Assembly: GCA_026168455.1 (NCBI GenBank)
Contig: CM047428.1
Coordinates: 19,372,759-19,436,758 of the forward strand
Direction of reading: 5' to 3'
DNA from: Theocolax elegans
Taxonomy: Eukaryota > Arthropoda > Insecta > Hymenoptera > Cerocephalidae
Length of the DNA: 64,000 nucleotides
The notes below the pieces were generated by a model that did no database searches, was not told the origin of the DNA, and saw only the letters and a program-made list of their open reading frames with translations. Position 1 is the first letter of the stretch, and every line of letters begins with the position of its first letter. This document shows, piece after piece, positions 32,763-46,872 of the stretch. The position numbers were made by a program, and so were the translations under genes.

Positions 32763-33699
32763 TTTGCATTGTATTATTAATAATAAGAAAAAAGAAAAGA
32801 AAAAAAAAGAAAGAGAAAAAAAATGAAAAAAAAGAAACAAATGTGAAAGCGTATTATATATCACCGTTAGGTTATAAGCCACTATGTACATATCATTGTA
32901 ATGCAAAAATAAACCTATTTACAAAGTACTCTTTGTAAGGTTTGAGATGCTAATAAATGAAAAAAAAAAAAATTAAAATATAAATTTAATTATAATTTAA
33001 GTGGTGTCTGAAAGACCAACAATTTCTTACCAAGGCAAAAGCAATGTAGTTTATACACGTAAGAATGTACAAGGATACTTATAAACTTTACTTGGCGCTG
33101 CTTGAATGAATATTATAAAAATTATTATACGCAAAATAAAAATTAAAAAAGTTTAATCTCATTTATACTTGTATCTATTCCAGTCAATGCAGGTCGTACA
33201 ACAATATGATTTGTTCACTCCGTCCATTTTTGTAAAATAACCGATTAAATTGCACATATGATATGCAACATAAAAAAATATTGTTTATCAGCAAAATTTA
33301 TTTATATTTTATGTTTATTAATTTTATGTATTTTAATGTCAAAAATGAAAAAAAAATTAATAAATGACTGAAATACAAAGCAAAATTTTAACTTATTTAT
33401 TACAAATTTTATATAGCAGACTAACATCAATTTCAACTCAGAACATCAATTTCTTTTTAAATTTCAAGACTGTGTGGTAAGTACTACTGTGCTGAGGTTG
33501 TTCTTGCGCGTGAGAAGTGAGAACATCAAGTAATGTATATAAAACCATCCCGCAAAAGTGTCATTATATTCATTCTATCATATACTATTCTGGCTTGTCC
33601 ATAATCTCCAGTAACTACCATATGAATCTTTTTCATTAGAGAAATATATAAGTAAGTACTTAAACTTATGTTTGTGTTTTTATAATCAATCCCTCATGA
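32763..33699. other. I-type LINE tail and AT-rich spacer
   Basis: A-rich tail 32788-32840 and a second A-run near 32960 mark the LINE 3' end. At 33530-33545 a TATATAAAA box precedes a short run ending in a GTAAGT-like donor (about 33652). This looks like a promoter plus first exon, but no coding exon follows. Confidence 0.4.
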
Positions 33700-34700
33700 T
33701 ATCTCAATGTTTTCCACATTGACCAAAATAATTTAAAAAACAATATATTATAATTAAGTGGATGCTTTATCGTTCTCTATCCTAATTAAAATTACTAAAT
33801 AATCATTTTATTTTCTATATAAAGCTAATATATGTGTTCGATACTTTGCCAAGTACATAACATTTAATAATTATATGGACTATAACACATCTAGGATGAT
33901 GTTCTTACCAACGTTAAGTGAAATGATTGCTTAATAGTTATATATACTGACTTAAATAATTTAAAAGAATGTTGATAAGTTATTATTGTTCTCTTTACAT
34001 ATATTTATTGAATACCTTTTTTAATATTTAAATAAAATCAATGAGTCAGTTGTTTGGTAAGTGTAAAAACCATTTAATAATTTTGTAACTTTCACATGCC
34101 TATAATGATTCTTATTCTAGTGCCGTGTAACCTGAATGTTTGATAGTGACACTGACTAACATATATAATTAAAAAGAAACATAATGTTACATTTAAGTGG
34201 ATGCTCTATCAATCTCTATCTTGATTAAAGTTACTGAATAATCATTTTATTTTCTATAAGGCCAATATATCTGTTCGATACATTGGCAAGTACATAATAT
34301 TTAATAATTATATGAACTATAACATATGTATAGGATTATTTTTATTCCAATGCTGTGTAATATGAATGATAGTCACATTGACTAACATAATTTAAAAAAA
34401 TATAGTATAATCAAGTGGATGCCTTGTCATTCTCCATCCTTATTATAGCTACTTTAAAACAATTTTTTATGATTTACTACATAAACCCAACATATGTGTT
34501 TGATGCATTGGCAATTGGGAAAGTCATTAATAGTTTTGTAACTTTTATAACTTTTATAGTGGTAACTCTATAATTTTCCATCCGTATTAAAGATACTGAA
34601 TAACCATATTTATTTTCTATAAAGGCAATAGGTGTTTGATTCTTTGGCAACTGTATAATATTTAATAATTATATGAACTAATGGGTATAGGATTTTTTTA
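33700..34700. repeat. Degenerate tandem repeat, three to four copies
   Basis: Copies of AAGTGGATGC(T)T(T/C)TATC...CTATCCT(A/T)ATTAAA...CATTTTATTTTCTATA...ACATTTAATAATTATATG begin near 33756, 34195, 34413 and 34550. Spacing is irregular (about 140-440 bp) and divergence is high. No coding signal. Confidence 0.7.
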
Positions 34701-35449
34701 TTTCAAGGTTAGGTGAAACAAATATCACGTATAATATTTTTCAGATTTTTATTTCCGTATTTACAGAAAATTTTTGGATTTTTACAAGTAGATCCCTGTA
34801 ATTTAGCTATCACATCTTAAAATAAAAAATATTAACGTAAAAACAAAAATTATGTGTAAGGCACTAACTAAAGTGTATTATAGATGAATGTTCGTAATAA
34901 CTCGGCCAAAATTTTATCGATTTTACTGAAATTTATGGGGTTATACTTTTTATAATATGGAAAGTATATGATTCTATTCCTGTCTATATCACTAAAAAGA
35001 ATATTAATTGTTAAATCGTATTATGTGGATTATTTCGAAAAGTGTCGGTAAACACTAATTCTGGACGAAATGTTCGTCTCAAAATTACAAAACTTTTACG
35101 TATTAAGTTCTTTGTCATTAGAACAGTTTTATCAAAAGACGACTAAAGCACGTTTTTTCATGATAGATTCAAATGTATCGGTTATATACATGAAACATTT
35201 TAATTTTTAAAATATTCGTTTTAAAATTACAACAAAAAATTCCTTTACGAGGCAACTATATAATAGTAAAATTTTGCAATTTGTTAAAAACATGTTAGAA
35301 AATGTGGGTTGGACAAGTAGTTTCCTTTCATTTTTCCGAATCCGTAAAAAATGATTTTTCGATATATACATTTAATTTTGAAGTAATTTTCGATTTTAAC
35401 CATAAAAAGATTCTGCAATTGAAACTATCAAAATAGCAACGGCAAGTAT
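34701..35449. other. AT-rich spacer
   Basis: No gene, repeat unit or structured element recognised beyond AT-rich composition. Confidence 0.5.
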
Positions 35450-36340
35450 TTTGTAGATGTCAATAGAAATTTTTTATGTATTTATTAGAGTTTCACTTTC
35501 AGTAAATTTATTATTCATTATTAAATATTCCACATAGAATTTGTGCATCTAGACAGTACTTTATATAAAACACCTTCCACAAAGGTGTATTCGCAAGTAT
35601 GGTTTCCAATCACACTTTTAAAAATGTTATCTGATAAAAAAATCTTTAATTCTTACTTCCATCCTACTTCTACTTATATTTTGCTTAAACTTCATAGAGT
35701 TTCCGCTATAGAAAATACTGTAATCAAATCGACATAAGCAACAAGTATCTTTAATTAAATATTTATGAATTTTTTTTTATTTAACTCCATAGTTACTTCA
35801 ATAGAAAATACTGCAATAGAAAATCAACCTTCGGTACCAACATTCAAATTCCAATAGTGAAAACCAATATTGGTCCAACGTTGGATACCAAAGTACAAAA
35901 TCAATAATGGGTACCAATATTGCTCCAACGTTGGATACCAACGTTCCAAACCACAATGACTATCACTATTGGATAAACGTTTAATACCAACGTCCAAAAC
36001 CAATAATGGGTACCAATATTGGTTCAACGTTGGGTGCTAACGTTCAAACCAATAATGAGTACCAATATTGGTCCAACGTTGGGTACCAAAATTGGTGCAA
36101 CGCTGGGTACCAATATTGGTCCATCGTTGAGTACCAAAATTGGTCCAACGATGGGTACCAATTTTGATTCAACGTTGGGTACCAACATTGGTCCAAAGTT
36201 GGGTACCAATATTAGTCCAACGTTGGGTACCAATATTGGTCCTACGTTGGGTACCAACATTGGTCCTACGTAGGGTACCAATATCAATCCAACGTTGGAT
36301 ACCAACCTTGGTCCACCGTTGGGTACCAACATTGAGTACT
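35450..36340 (-). repeat. Inverted block of the higher-order satellite
   Basis: Spacer sequence (35450-35860) and a 24-bp-unit array (35860-36335) appear as the reverse complement of the blocks at 37.4-42.6 kb; compare the spacer at 38600-38880. Frames across the array on either strand are repeat artefacts. Confidence 0.85.
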
Positions 36341-37419
36341 AACTTTTATATAAACATGCATATGCAATTCGCTATTTAATTCAAATCAGACGTATTATTC
36401 AAAAGTAAGCAGATGGCAATCCAACGTGTGGTGCAAGTATTATTTTATTAAAGAACATAAAAAAGATAGAAATTACTTTTTTATTAGTTATGAAGAAAAT
36501 AATTTTGCACAAATGAATTATTATTATTCTATAAAATTGTATATCTACTGATGTAAGCACGGGAAGGATAGACATTGTTTATTTAAAGAGAATAAAAAAA
36601 AGAAGTTTCCGCTTTTTATCAGTTTTGTGGAAATTAATTAAAACTATATTATAGAGTTTAAGCAAAATATATAAAAGTTTAATTCAAAAAAATACAATGT
36701 ATGGTATCGTAAAAAATACTTGTCGATCATTCCGCTTTGATTTCAGTACTTTCTATTGCAGAAACTTTTTACGGAGTTTAAACAAAAAAAATATATAAAT
36801 ATTTAATTAATAGTATATTATGATATAATCCCTATCAGCACACAATGTCTTAAAAACGTTTAAATTACGTTGCGGCTAAAACCTTTAAACGTTAGAATTT
36901 AATACTTGAAAAACGTTTGAACTACGTTTAAATTTGGTTAAAATGTCCTCTTTAATTTTAGGAAAGTAATATTTTTTAACGTATTTCAAACGTATTTTTA
37001 ACGTTGGATAAACAAAATTATCCGATGTATATTATTATGGAGCATGCGCAGTTGTTACTTATCAATTGTAGCTATGCGCAAATGCTATTTTTATATTTAT
37101 CTATAAATATAAATCATTTATATGTGCAAAAATGATCATGCTGCTCTGCTCAGTGCTTCTTTCCCGTTTTTCGTGTTCTAAGTATTGTAAACCACTTGTC
37201 GTGTTTTAAGTTTTGTAAACCACTTAATACAGAATATTTTTGTAATTCATATAAGTGCTGTCGTATAGTCGTATCGATTCTTCGTTTCTGGAGTATCGGT
37301 TCTTTGTTTCTGGAGAATAGATTCTTCAAGAATCGAATAAATAATCGATACTATAAAAAAAGAAAAGAATAAATTTTAGAGAATGGAGTAGAACCGCCCA
37401 TCCCGGTGCCATAGTTGGT
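36341..37419. other. Spacer with dispersed-repeat copy and AAACGTTT-rich segment
   Basis: 36433-36800 is the second copy of the repeat at 25160. 36835-37020 is dense in AAACGTTT-like palindromic words, possibly a small MITE. From 37130 the conserved satellite spacer (CTGCTCTGCTCAGTGCTTC, GTCGTATCGATTCTTCG) begins in forward orientation. Confidence 0.6.
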
Positions 37420-40400
37420 ATGGAATGTTGGTACCCAACATTGGACTAATGTTGGTTCTCAAGGTTGGACCAATATTGGTACCCAACGATAACCAATGTT
37501 TGTATCTAACGTTAAATCAAAATTGGTACCCAACGTCGGACCAAGGTTGGTACCCAACGATGAACCAATATTGGTACCCAATGTTCAATCAATATTGGTA
37601 CCCAACGTTGGACCAATGTTGGTACCCAACGTTAGACCAATATTGGTACCCATTCTTGGTTTTGAACGGTGGTATCAAACGTTTATTCAATATTGACAGT
37701 CATTGTGGTTTGGAACGTTGGTATCCAAAGTTGGACCAAAATAGGTATTCACTATTGGAATTTGAATGTTGGTACCGAAGTTTGATTTTCTATTGCAGTA
37801 TTTTCTATTGCAGAAACTATGGAGTTTAAGCAAAAAAAATATATAAATATTTAATTAAAGATACTTGTTGCTTATGTCGATTTAAATAATCGAATAAATT
37901 TTAGAAAATCGAGAAGAATCGCCCATCCCTGTGCCATAGTTGGTTTGGAATGTTCGTACCCAATGTTGAATCAATATTAGTACTCAACGTTGGACCAATG
38001 TTGGTACCCAACGTTGGACCAATGTTGGTACCCAACGTTGGACCAAGGTTGGTATCCAACATTTAATCAATATTGGTACCCAACGTTGGACCAATTTTGG
38101 TACCCAACGTTGGACCAATATTTGCATCCAACGTTAAATCAATATTGGTACCCAACGATGAATCAATATTGGTACCCAACGATGAATCAATATTGGTACC
38201 CAACGTTTGACCAATATTTGTACCAAACGATGGACCAATATTGGTACCCAATATTGGACCATTATTGGTACCCAACGTTGGACCAATATTGGTACTCATT
38301 ATTGGTTTGAACGTTGGCACCCAACGTTGAACAAATATTGGTACCCTTTATTGGTTTTGAACGTTGGTATCAAACGTTTATCCAATATTGATAGTCATTG
38401 TGGTTTGGAACGTTGGTATCCAACATTGGAGCAATATTGGTACCCACTATTTATTTTGAACTTTGGTACCCAAAGTAGGACCAAAATTGGTATTCACTAT
38501 TGGAATTTGAATGTTGGTACCGAAGGTTGATTTTCTATTGCAGTATTTTCTATTGCAGAAACTATGGAGTTTAAGCAATAAAAAAATATAATATTTAATT
38601 AATGATATTTGTTGCTTATGTTGATTTGATTTCAGTATTTTCTATAGCCGAAACACTATGAAGTTTAAGCAAAATATATGTAGTAATAGGATGGGAGGAA
38701 GAATTAAAGATTTTTTTATCAGAAATCATTTTTAAATGTGTGATTGGAAACCATACTTGCGAATGTTGACACCTTCGTGGAAGGTGTTTTATATAAAATA
38801 CTGTCTAGAGGCACAAATTCTATGTTGAATATTTAATAATAAATAATAAAATTACTAAAAGTGAAACTCAAATAAATATATAAAAAATTTCTACTGACAT
38901 CTACAAAATACGTGTCGTTGTATTCGACACATTTTTATAATCTTATACAAAAACTTTCGATGAAAATTTGAAATTGAAAATACTTGGAGATTAAGTTTTC
39001 AAAATTAGTTTTTCTTTTATCTGTGCTGTAATGTAATAGCTATGCTGTACATACTAATAGCCCCTATGATTATACAGAGTTCTGTTTACTTTTAGACACT
39101 AATTCACTATTACTATTTTTATATTATCATATTATCAGTACTCAGTCTTTGATTCTTATACATTTTTCAACGACGTAATTCGATTACGGTCTGGCACCGC
39201 ATGGTTTTTACATCATCCGGCTCTGCTCGGCGCTTCTTTCCCGTTCTTGGTGGTCTAAGTATTGTAAACCACTTAATACAGAATATTTTCGTAATTCATA
39301 TAAGCGCTGTCGTATAGTCCTATCGATTCTGCGTTTCTGGAGTATCGATTTTTCAAGAATCGAATAAATATCGATACTTTAAAAAACTAATCGAATAAAT
39401 TTAAGAGAATGGAGTAGAATCGCCCATCCATGTGTCATAGTTGGTTTGGCATGTTGGTACCCAACGTTGGACCAATGTTGGTACCCAACGTTGGACCAAT
39501 ATTGGTACCCAACGTTGGACCAATGTTGGTACCCAACGATGAATCAATATTGGTATCCGACGTTGGACCAAAATTGGTGCCCAAAGTTGGACCAATATTG
39601 TTACTCATTATTGGTTTGAACGTTGGCACCCAACGTTGAACCAATATTGGTACCCATTATTGATTTTGAACGTTGGTATCAAACATTTATCCAATATTGA
39701 TAGTCATTGTGGTTTGGAACGTTGGTATCCAACGTTGGAGCAATATTGGTACCCACAATTTATTTTGAACTTTGGTATCCAAAGTTGGACCAAAATAGGT
39801 ATTCACTATTGGAATTTGAATGTTGGTTACCAAAGATTGATTTTCTATTGCAGTATTTTCTATTGCAGAAACTATGGAGTTTTAGCAAAAAAAAGTATAT
39901 AAATATTTAATTAAAGATACTTGTTGCTTATGTTGATTTGATTAAAGTATTTTCTATAGCGGAAACTATGACGTTTAAGCAAAATATTTAGAATAATAGG
40001 ATGGGAGTAAGAATTAGAGATTTTTTATCAGGAAAACATTTTTAGACGTGTGTTTGGAAACCATACTTGTGAATGTTGTCACCTTCGTTGAGTGTGTTTT
40101 ATATAAAGTGCTGTCTAGAGGCACAAAATATGTGGAATATTTAATAATGAATAATAAAATTACTGAAAATGAAACTCTAATAAACATAAAAAAAATTTCT
40201 AATGACATCTATAAAATACTTGCCGTTGTATTAGATACATATTTATATAATCTTATACAAAAAATTTTGTTGAAAATTTGAAATTAAAAATACTTGGAGA
40301 TTAAATTTTCAAAATTAGTTTTTCTTTAATCTATGCTGTAATGTAATAGCTATGCTGTACATACAAATAGCCTCTATGATTATACAGATTTCTGCTTACT

Positions 40401-42570
40401 TATAGACACTAATTCACTATTACTATTTTTATATTATCATATTATCAGTACTTAGTCTTTGATACTTACACATTTTCAACGTCGTAAATTGGAATACGGT
40501 CGGGCACCGCATGGTTTTAACATCATCGTGCTCTGCTCAGTGCTTCTTTCCCGTTCTTGGTATTCTTAGTATTGTAAACCACTTGTCGTGTTTTAAGTTT
40601 TGTAAACCACTTGTCGTGTTTTAAGTTTTGTGAACCACTTAATACAGAATATTTTCGTAATTCATATAAGCGCTGTCGTATAGTCCTACGGATTCTTCGT
40701 TTCTGGAGTATCGATTCTTTGTTTCTGGAGTATCGATTCTTCAAGAATCGAATAAATATCGATACTTTAAATAAAGAATCGAATAAATTTTTGAGAATGG
40801 AGTAGTATCGCCCATCCCTGTGCCATAGTTGGTTTGGAATGTTGGTACCCAACATTGGATCAATGTTGGTACTCAACGTTGGACCAATATTGTTACCCAA
40901 CGATGGACCAATGTTTGTATCCAACGTTAAATCAAAATTGGTACCCAACGATGAATCAATATTGGTACCCAACGTTTGATCAATATTGGTACCCAACGTT
41001 GGACCAATGTTGGTACCCAACGTTGGACCAATATTGGTACCCAACGTTGGACCAATGTTGGTACTCAACGATGAATCAATATTGGTATCCGACGTTGGAC
41101 CAAAATTGGTGCCCAAAGTTGGACCAATATTGGTACTCATTATTGGTTTGAACGTTGGCACCCAACGTTGAACCAATATTGGTACCCATTATTGATTTTG
41201 AACGTTGGTATCAAACGTTCATCTAATATTGATAGTCATTGTGGTTTGGAACGTTGGTATCCAACGTTGAAGCAATATTGGTACCCACTATTTATTTTGA
41301 ACTTTGGTATCCAAAGTTGGACCAAAATAGGTATTCACTATTGGAATTTGAATGTTGGTACCGAAGATTGATTTTCTATTGCAGTATTTTCTATTGCACA
41401 AACTATGGAGTTTTAGCAAAAAAAAATATATAGATATTTAATTAAAGATACTTGTTGCTTATGTCGATTTGATTACAGTATATTCTATAGCGGAAACTCT
41501 ATGAAGTTTAAGCAAAATATATGTAGTAATAGGATGGGAGGAAGAATTATAGATTTTTTTATCAGAAAACATTTTTAAAAGTGTGATTGGAAATCATACT
41601 TGCGAATGTTGACACCTTCGTGGAAGGTGTTTTATATAAAGTACTATCTAGAGATACAAATTCTATGTTGAATATTTTATAATAAATAATAAAATTACTG
41701 AAAGTGAAACTCTAATAAACATATAAAAAATTTCTACTGACATCTACAAAATACGTGCCGTTGTATTGGACACATTTATATAATCTTATACAAAAAATTG
41801 GGATGAAAATTTGAAATTGAAAATACTTGGAGATTAAGTTTTCAAAATTAGTTTTTCTTTAATCTGTGCTGTAATGTAATAGCTATGCTGCACATACTAA
41901 TAGCCCCTATGATTATACAGATTTCTGTTTACTTTTAGACACTAATTCATAATTACTATTTTTATATTATCATATTATCAGTACTCAGTCTTTGATTCTT
42001 ATACATTTTTCAACGTCGTAAATTGGAATACGGTCGCGCACGGCAGGATTTTTACATCATCCTGCTCTGCTCAGTGCTTCTTTCCCGTTTTTCGTGTTCT
42101 AAGTATTGTAAACCACTTGTCGTGTTTTAAGTTTTGTAAACCACTTAATACAGAATATTTTTGTAATTCATATAAGTGCTGTCTTATAGTCGTATCGATT
42201 CTTCGTTTCTGGAGTATCGATTCTTTGTTTCTGGAGTATCGATTCTTCAAGAATCGAATAAATATCGATACTTTAAATAAAGAATCGAATAAATATCGAT
42301 ACTTTAAATGAAGAATCGAATAAATTTTTGAGAATGGAGTAGAATCGCCCATCCCTGTGCCATAGTTGGTTTGGAATGTTGGTACTCAACATTGGATCAA
42401 CTTTGGTACTCAACGTTGGACCAATATTGGTACCCAACGATCGACCAATGTTTGTATCCAACGTTAAATCAAAATTGGTACTCAACGTTGGACCAATGTT
42501 GGTACCCAACGATGAATCAATATTGGTACCCAACGTTGGATCAATATTGGTACCCAACGTTAGACCAATG
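37420..42570 (+). repeat. Higher-order satellite: 24-bp palindromic minisatellite plus spacer, forward blocks
   Basis: Arrays at 37420-37790, 37950-38525, 39447-39830, 40842-41370 and 42373-42570. The basic unit of 24 bp joins palindrome CCAATATTGG, TAC, palindrome CCAACGTTGG and A, with frequent ATG/GATGAATC variants. Arrays alternate with a conserved spacer (TCTATTGCAGAAACTATGGAG; GGATGGGAGGAAGAATT; GAATCGCCCATCCCTGTGCC), giving a period of about 1.4-1.5 kb. Because 24 is divisible by three, several frames on both strands stay open (QYWYPTLD or GTNIGPTL octapeptides). I treat these as artefacts. The last array is interrupted by an LTR insertion. Confidence 0.92.
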
Positions 42571-43922
42571 TGCGACAATAGAAATATTGTCGCGAGAAGA
42601 CATTTTTATTATAACCTTCGCGGAAAGGTTCGACCGTTGAGTCCGCTCCCGAAATTGTTAGTGAAAAACAATTCCGGGAAGTGGCCCGACGGTTGGTCTT
42701 TCTCGGGGAAGTGGTGACAAGCGTGAGAGGGATCGGCGGGGTAATTAACCTGATTGGTCCGATCGCGGAAGCGGGGACCAATCGGGCGTGACGATTTTTC
42801 GGTGGCCCGCGCCGTGGCGGACGGTGCCGCGCTGCGCGGGCAGTCTCGCTTTGTTTGCCGATAGCAACGTATCTCCGTGCTATCGAAAACAACGCAATCC
42901 TTCCGTGCCGAAGTTCCGGTGTGCCTCCCGTGGTTGCGTGTTTTATAGGTGCTGTGCAGGTGTGAGAGTAATCGTGAGGAGTTTTGTGGCTGCCAACGAC
43001 ACCGAGTTCTCCGGGGATTTCGTGGGCGAGAAGAGGCCTTCTCCCGCCCCCTGGATCGAGCGGGTGCCGTACAGCGTGAGAGAGCGAGAGAGAGCGGAAG
43101 CGTCGGACCATCATCGAGGAGTCTCGGGTCGAGTGACTCTCCCCGGGGCTATCGGCGGTTCGAGAACCAGGACGTGCCGGAAGGAAAAGGCCGCAGCCTC
43201 ACCAGGCCTACAAAAGGTTGGTGACGATTCAATATCGGCGTGCTCGATCGCGCGGATAGGTGCGGGATCGCGAGATTCCTTACCCGCGAGGAATCTCTGC
43301 CTCCCTTATTCCATAAGTGGCGACAGGGCGAAAAATCGTTGATCGCGTGAGAGTAATGATGAATGATGATGATGATGAATTAAATTATTTAAGCCTTGGG
43401 GTATAACCCTAAATGGCTCTTTTAGAGTATACATTTAGAGGTACAAAAATTTTCATACAATTATTTGTAATACATTGTGATAATATCGCAAACATTATAA
43501 CGATAACTTATATACTATACTTCATAAACTATAATCAGTTTGTAGATTAAATTTAATTTGTTCGCTCTACTGCGCTTAGACTAATAAAATGTATGAAATA
43601 GTAACGAAATAGTAACGAAATTGCCGTAACGATATTATTATATTATATTATAGTAGGTTAAACTATACTATGTTAAACTATATTATATTATATTAAGCTG
43701 TGTTATGTTGAGTTATGATATGTTGTGTTATGTTGCCGCAGAGACTATAATTAAAAATTGTGATATGATGCATTACAATACAATCTAAAGTAGAAATAAT
43801 ACAGCAGTACCTTCGCTATAATAAGATTATCTTGTAATCATTGTTACATTTAGTTTGCTGTCCGTTAATATTAACTATTACTAATATCGCTATTATGACA
43901 CAGAGATACCCTCGGATAAAAC

Positions 43923-46851
43923 TCAATATTCCCCCTCTGTCTTATCCCGATGAATAAGTTCTTTGAAAACAACATTTTTAAAGAGTTCGTCGGGGTCGAA
44001 CGTGAGTGACGCAAAAAGTGTTGAAAATTCATTTATTAGTTTAGAGCTTATAATTGTGAAGGACTTATTGAGGTACTCGGTTCGGGGAACCTTATACAAG
44101 AGTAACTGAGGTGTAAGGCGCGCTGATCGGCGTTGGGTGACATTTTGAGTGGCGAGTATGAATTTCTCGCAAAGATACACTGGGGTATTAAAAGTTAAAG
44201 ATTTGTAAGCCAGGCAGATGAGTAAGTATTCTCTGCGTTTTTCGACGGGAAGCCAGCCTAGCTTATGGCAATATGGCGTAACATGTGCAGTCCTTTGAAT
44301 GTTACCAAAAATAAAACGTATACATGCATTTTGTAGACGTTGTAGTTTTAAATTACGTGTAACGTCAACACTGTGATAAACAGCACATGCGTAGTCAAAG
44401 TGGGGGAGTATGATACTTTGTACGAGTTGTTTACGCACTTCGAAGGTAAGAGCATGCCTGTGGTGCCGAAGCGCATGAAGGAGTCCGTTTACTTTTTGGG
44501 ATATGCTTCGAACATGACGATCCCAATCGAGTGAAGAGGAAATCCATAAGCCTAGGTTTTACGAGATAGGAAAATCGGCTATTTTAATTTGTTCGATATC
44601 ATTAAGATTAATAGCTGAAACGTACGGCTTACTACCAAGTATAATAGCTTTGGTTTTATTTAAATTTAAATGTACGCCGTTTAAGTTGGCCCAATCGGCC
44701 AAGGCCTGGGCATCGGACGTAATATCGCTAATACCTTTAGCTAGGTCGGCTGGGCGACAATGCAGATAGATTTGCGTATCGTCCGCGAAGATCATAGATT
44801 TGGAGTGTTTTAAAACGGATGGAAGATCGTTAATGAAGATAAGGAAGAGCAAAGGCCCTAAAACACTCCCTTGTGGAACACCGGCAGTTGTAGCGATCCA
44901 TGTTAAAAGGTTATTTTCCTCGTCCGCAACAGATTGATTTCGACCGATTAAGTAGTAAAAAAACCACTTAATAACGGAATTTGAGCAGTTTATACTTCTA
45001 AGCTTGCGAAGGAGTTTCTCGTGAGGAATCGTGTCAAAAGCCTTTGAAAAGTCGAAGAAGACTAGGATAGTTACCATTCTTTGGTCGATTGCTGTCCTAA
45101 CATCCTCAATCACGCCAATAAGGGCTGTTTGGGTGCTGTGCCCTTTACGAAAACCTGCTTGCCGGTTGAATAAGATGTTGTTAGTTTCCAAGTAATTTAA
45201 AAGTTGTCTATGGACTATTCTTTCGAGAATCTTGGAGAGTTCGGGTAATTGGGCTATCGGGCGAGTATCGGACGGTGATAAAGGTATTTTGATTTTTGAT
45301 AGGGGTCTAAGGATTGCTTGTTTCCATCCATCCGGGAAAGTACCCTCTTGCAACGAGTAGTTAAATGTGAAAGTAAGAATTGGTAAGAGTTCATTGATAA
45401 TAAGCTTTAACATAGCAATCGAGATGTCGTCAACTCCTGACGCCTTTGAGTTGAGTTTATTAATAATGATTAGAAGTTCCGATTCTGTAATGGCTTGAAA
45501 ATTAAAGCTAGAATTTATACTACTATTTAATGGTGTATTTAGGATAATATTTAAAAACGAAGTTGTAAGTGGCTGTGCGGCGGATGAAATAGATGCGTAA
45601 TACGTGTTGAGCTCGTCGAGCGAAAATTTTTGCGTTGGGGAAGGAAAAGTAGTACGCATAAAACCCAATCTACGGAGTTCACGCCATCGCGATCGAACAT
45701 CAATAGCAGATTCGATCTGTTGTTGAATCAGTTGATTTTTCGCTGTATTTAATAGGTTAGAAACCCTGTTTCTTAAGTTCTTGTATAAACTAATAGCACG
45801 TGGGTGCTGACTAGTACGGGCAAGCCGGTATGCTTTATTTCGCTTTCTCATGAGTGCTCGAATTTCAGCGGAGACCCACGGTTTGGCCTTGGCGGGAAGG
45901 CGTCGAGTGATCTTCGGAGCGTGTTCATCAAAAGTAACTGAAATCGCTTTCTCTATAGCCATTACGCGATTTGCGAGAAATGATTTTGCCGAAGTAGGTA
46001 TGACAAACTCCTGTGAATCGAGTGAATTTAGTGAGTTTGCTGGGTTTAGTGACTGGTCTGGTGTCGGGTCGACTGCAGAAAGGGAAGTAATGAGCTTTAT
46101 AAGACTTGTTTTTAAATTTTCTACCGATACCGTCGCCAAATTCCTAAAAGAAATAATCTTTTTATCCTGTTTAGGTTTATCAAGATTTAAAACCAACTCG
46201 ATTAAATCGTGACCAGCGATAAAAGGCACTGACGATTTATTGTAAGAGTAAACTAAAGTTAAGTCGTTAGTTATAAACAAATCGAGCCAGGTGTGGGCCA
46301 TTCTGTCGTGCCACATAGTGTGATGGGTAGGTTCAGATGGTACAAGGTGAAGCGAGGCGGAATCGATAGAAGCATGTAAGAAAGTAGAGGCAGCATTAGT
46401 GGTCAGCATATTGGAATTTAAATCGCCAGTGATAACAACATAATCAAACGCAGTTTGAAGTTGCATAATATGATCAAAAAAGGCGATAAATGACGGCGAA
46501 TAAAAGTTTTTTTGCAAAGACTTTAATTTCTAAGATAAGAAATTCAGGCGCATTCGAAAAAGTAGGTTCTGAATTACAAATAATATTACAAACAAAAGAG
46601 TTTTTTACATAGACGCCTACGCCGCCACCTTCCTTACCAATTCTATCTAGTCTATAAAATTGATAATTATTAATTTTAACTTGCGAATCAAGATCAACAT
46701 CGGATAGAAATGTTTCAGTAATTGCGAGTAGATCGTAATCGTTTTCGATGCACTGTAATTCAATTTCGTTGAAGTGTGTTTTTAGACGATTTGCGTTGAT
46801 ATGAGCTACTTTAAGACGATTGAAATTATCGCTATGACTGACGTTAAGCAT
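43923..46851 (-). pseudogene. CR1/L2-group ORF2: endonuclease plus reverse transcriptase, broken
   Basis: Begins at ATG 46851. The endonuclease has HINANRL, ITETFLSD and VITGDLNSN; the usual SDH near its end reads AGHDLIEL. A frameshift lies between 46474 and 46517, after FAVIYR. RT motifs in 46517-44559 are VFFDFSKAFDTI, AGVPQGSVLGPLLF, INDLP and FADDTQIYL. A TAA at about 44559 follows ADFPIS with a probable short deletion. Reading then continues in the same frame (NLGLWISSSLDWDRHVRS) to the C-terminal domain, which ends at 43923. Otherwise the sequence is well preserved, so the insertion is fairly recent. Confidence 0.88.
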
Positions 46852-46872
46852 ATGCTGTCGACCCGATGCATC

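Noticed and set aside
33530..33660. TATA box plus donor as a real gene start
   Set aside because: No coding exon can be joined to it; it lies beside degenerate repeats.
35824..41176. Many open frames of 60-217 codons with WYPTLDQ or GTNIGPTL repeats
   Set aside because: They follow the 24-bp satellite unit in whatever frame lacks stops, on both strands; no start context, no non-repeat domain.
42560..43342. Two overlapping 184-codon frames on opposite strands
   Set aside because: GC-rich LTR-like DNA gives long open frames on both strands; neither resembles a protein family.
43319..43345. TGGCGACAGGG as a retroviral primer-binding site
   Set aside because: It would require the 5' LTR to end at 43318, but the preceding bases do not match the right end TGTCACA and no internal gag/pol follows.
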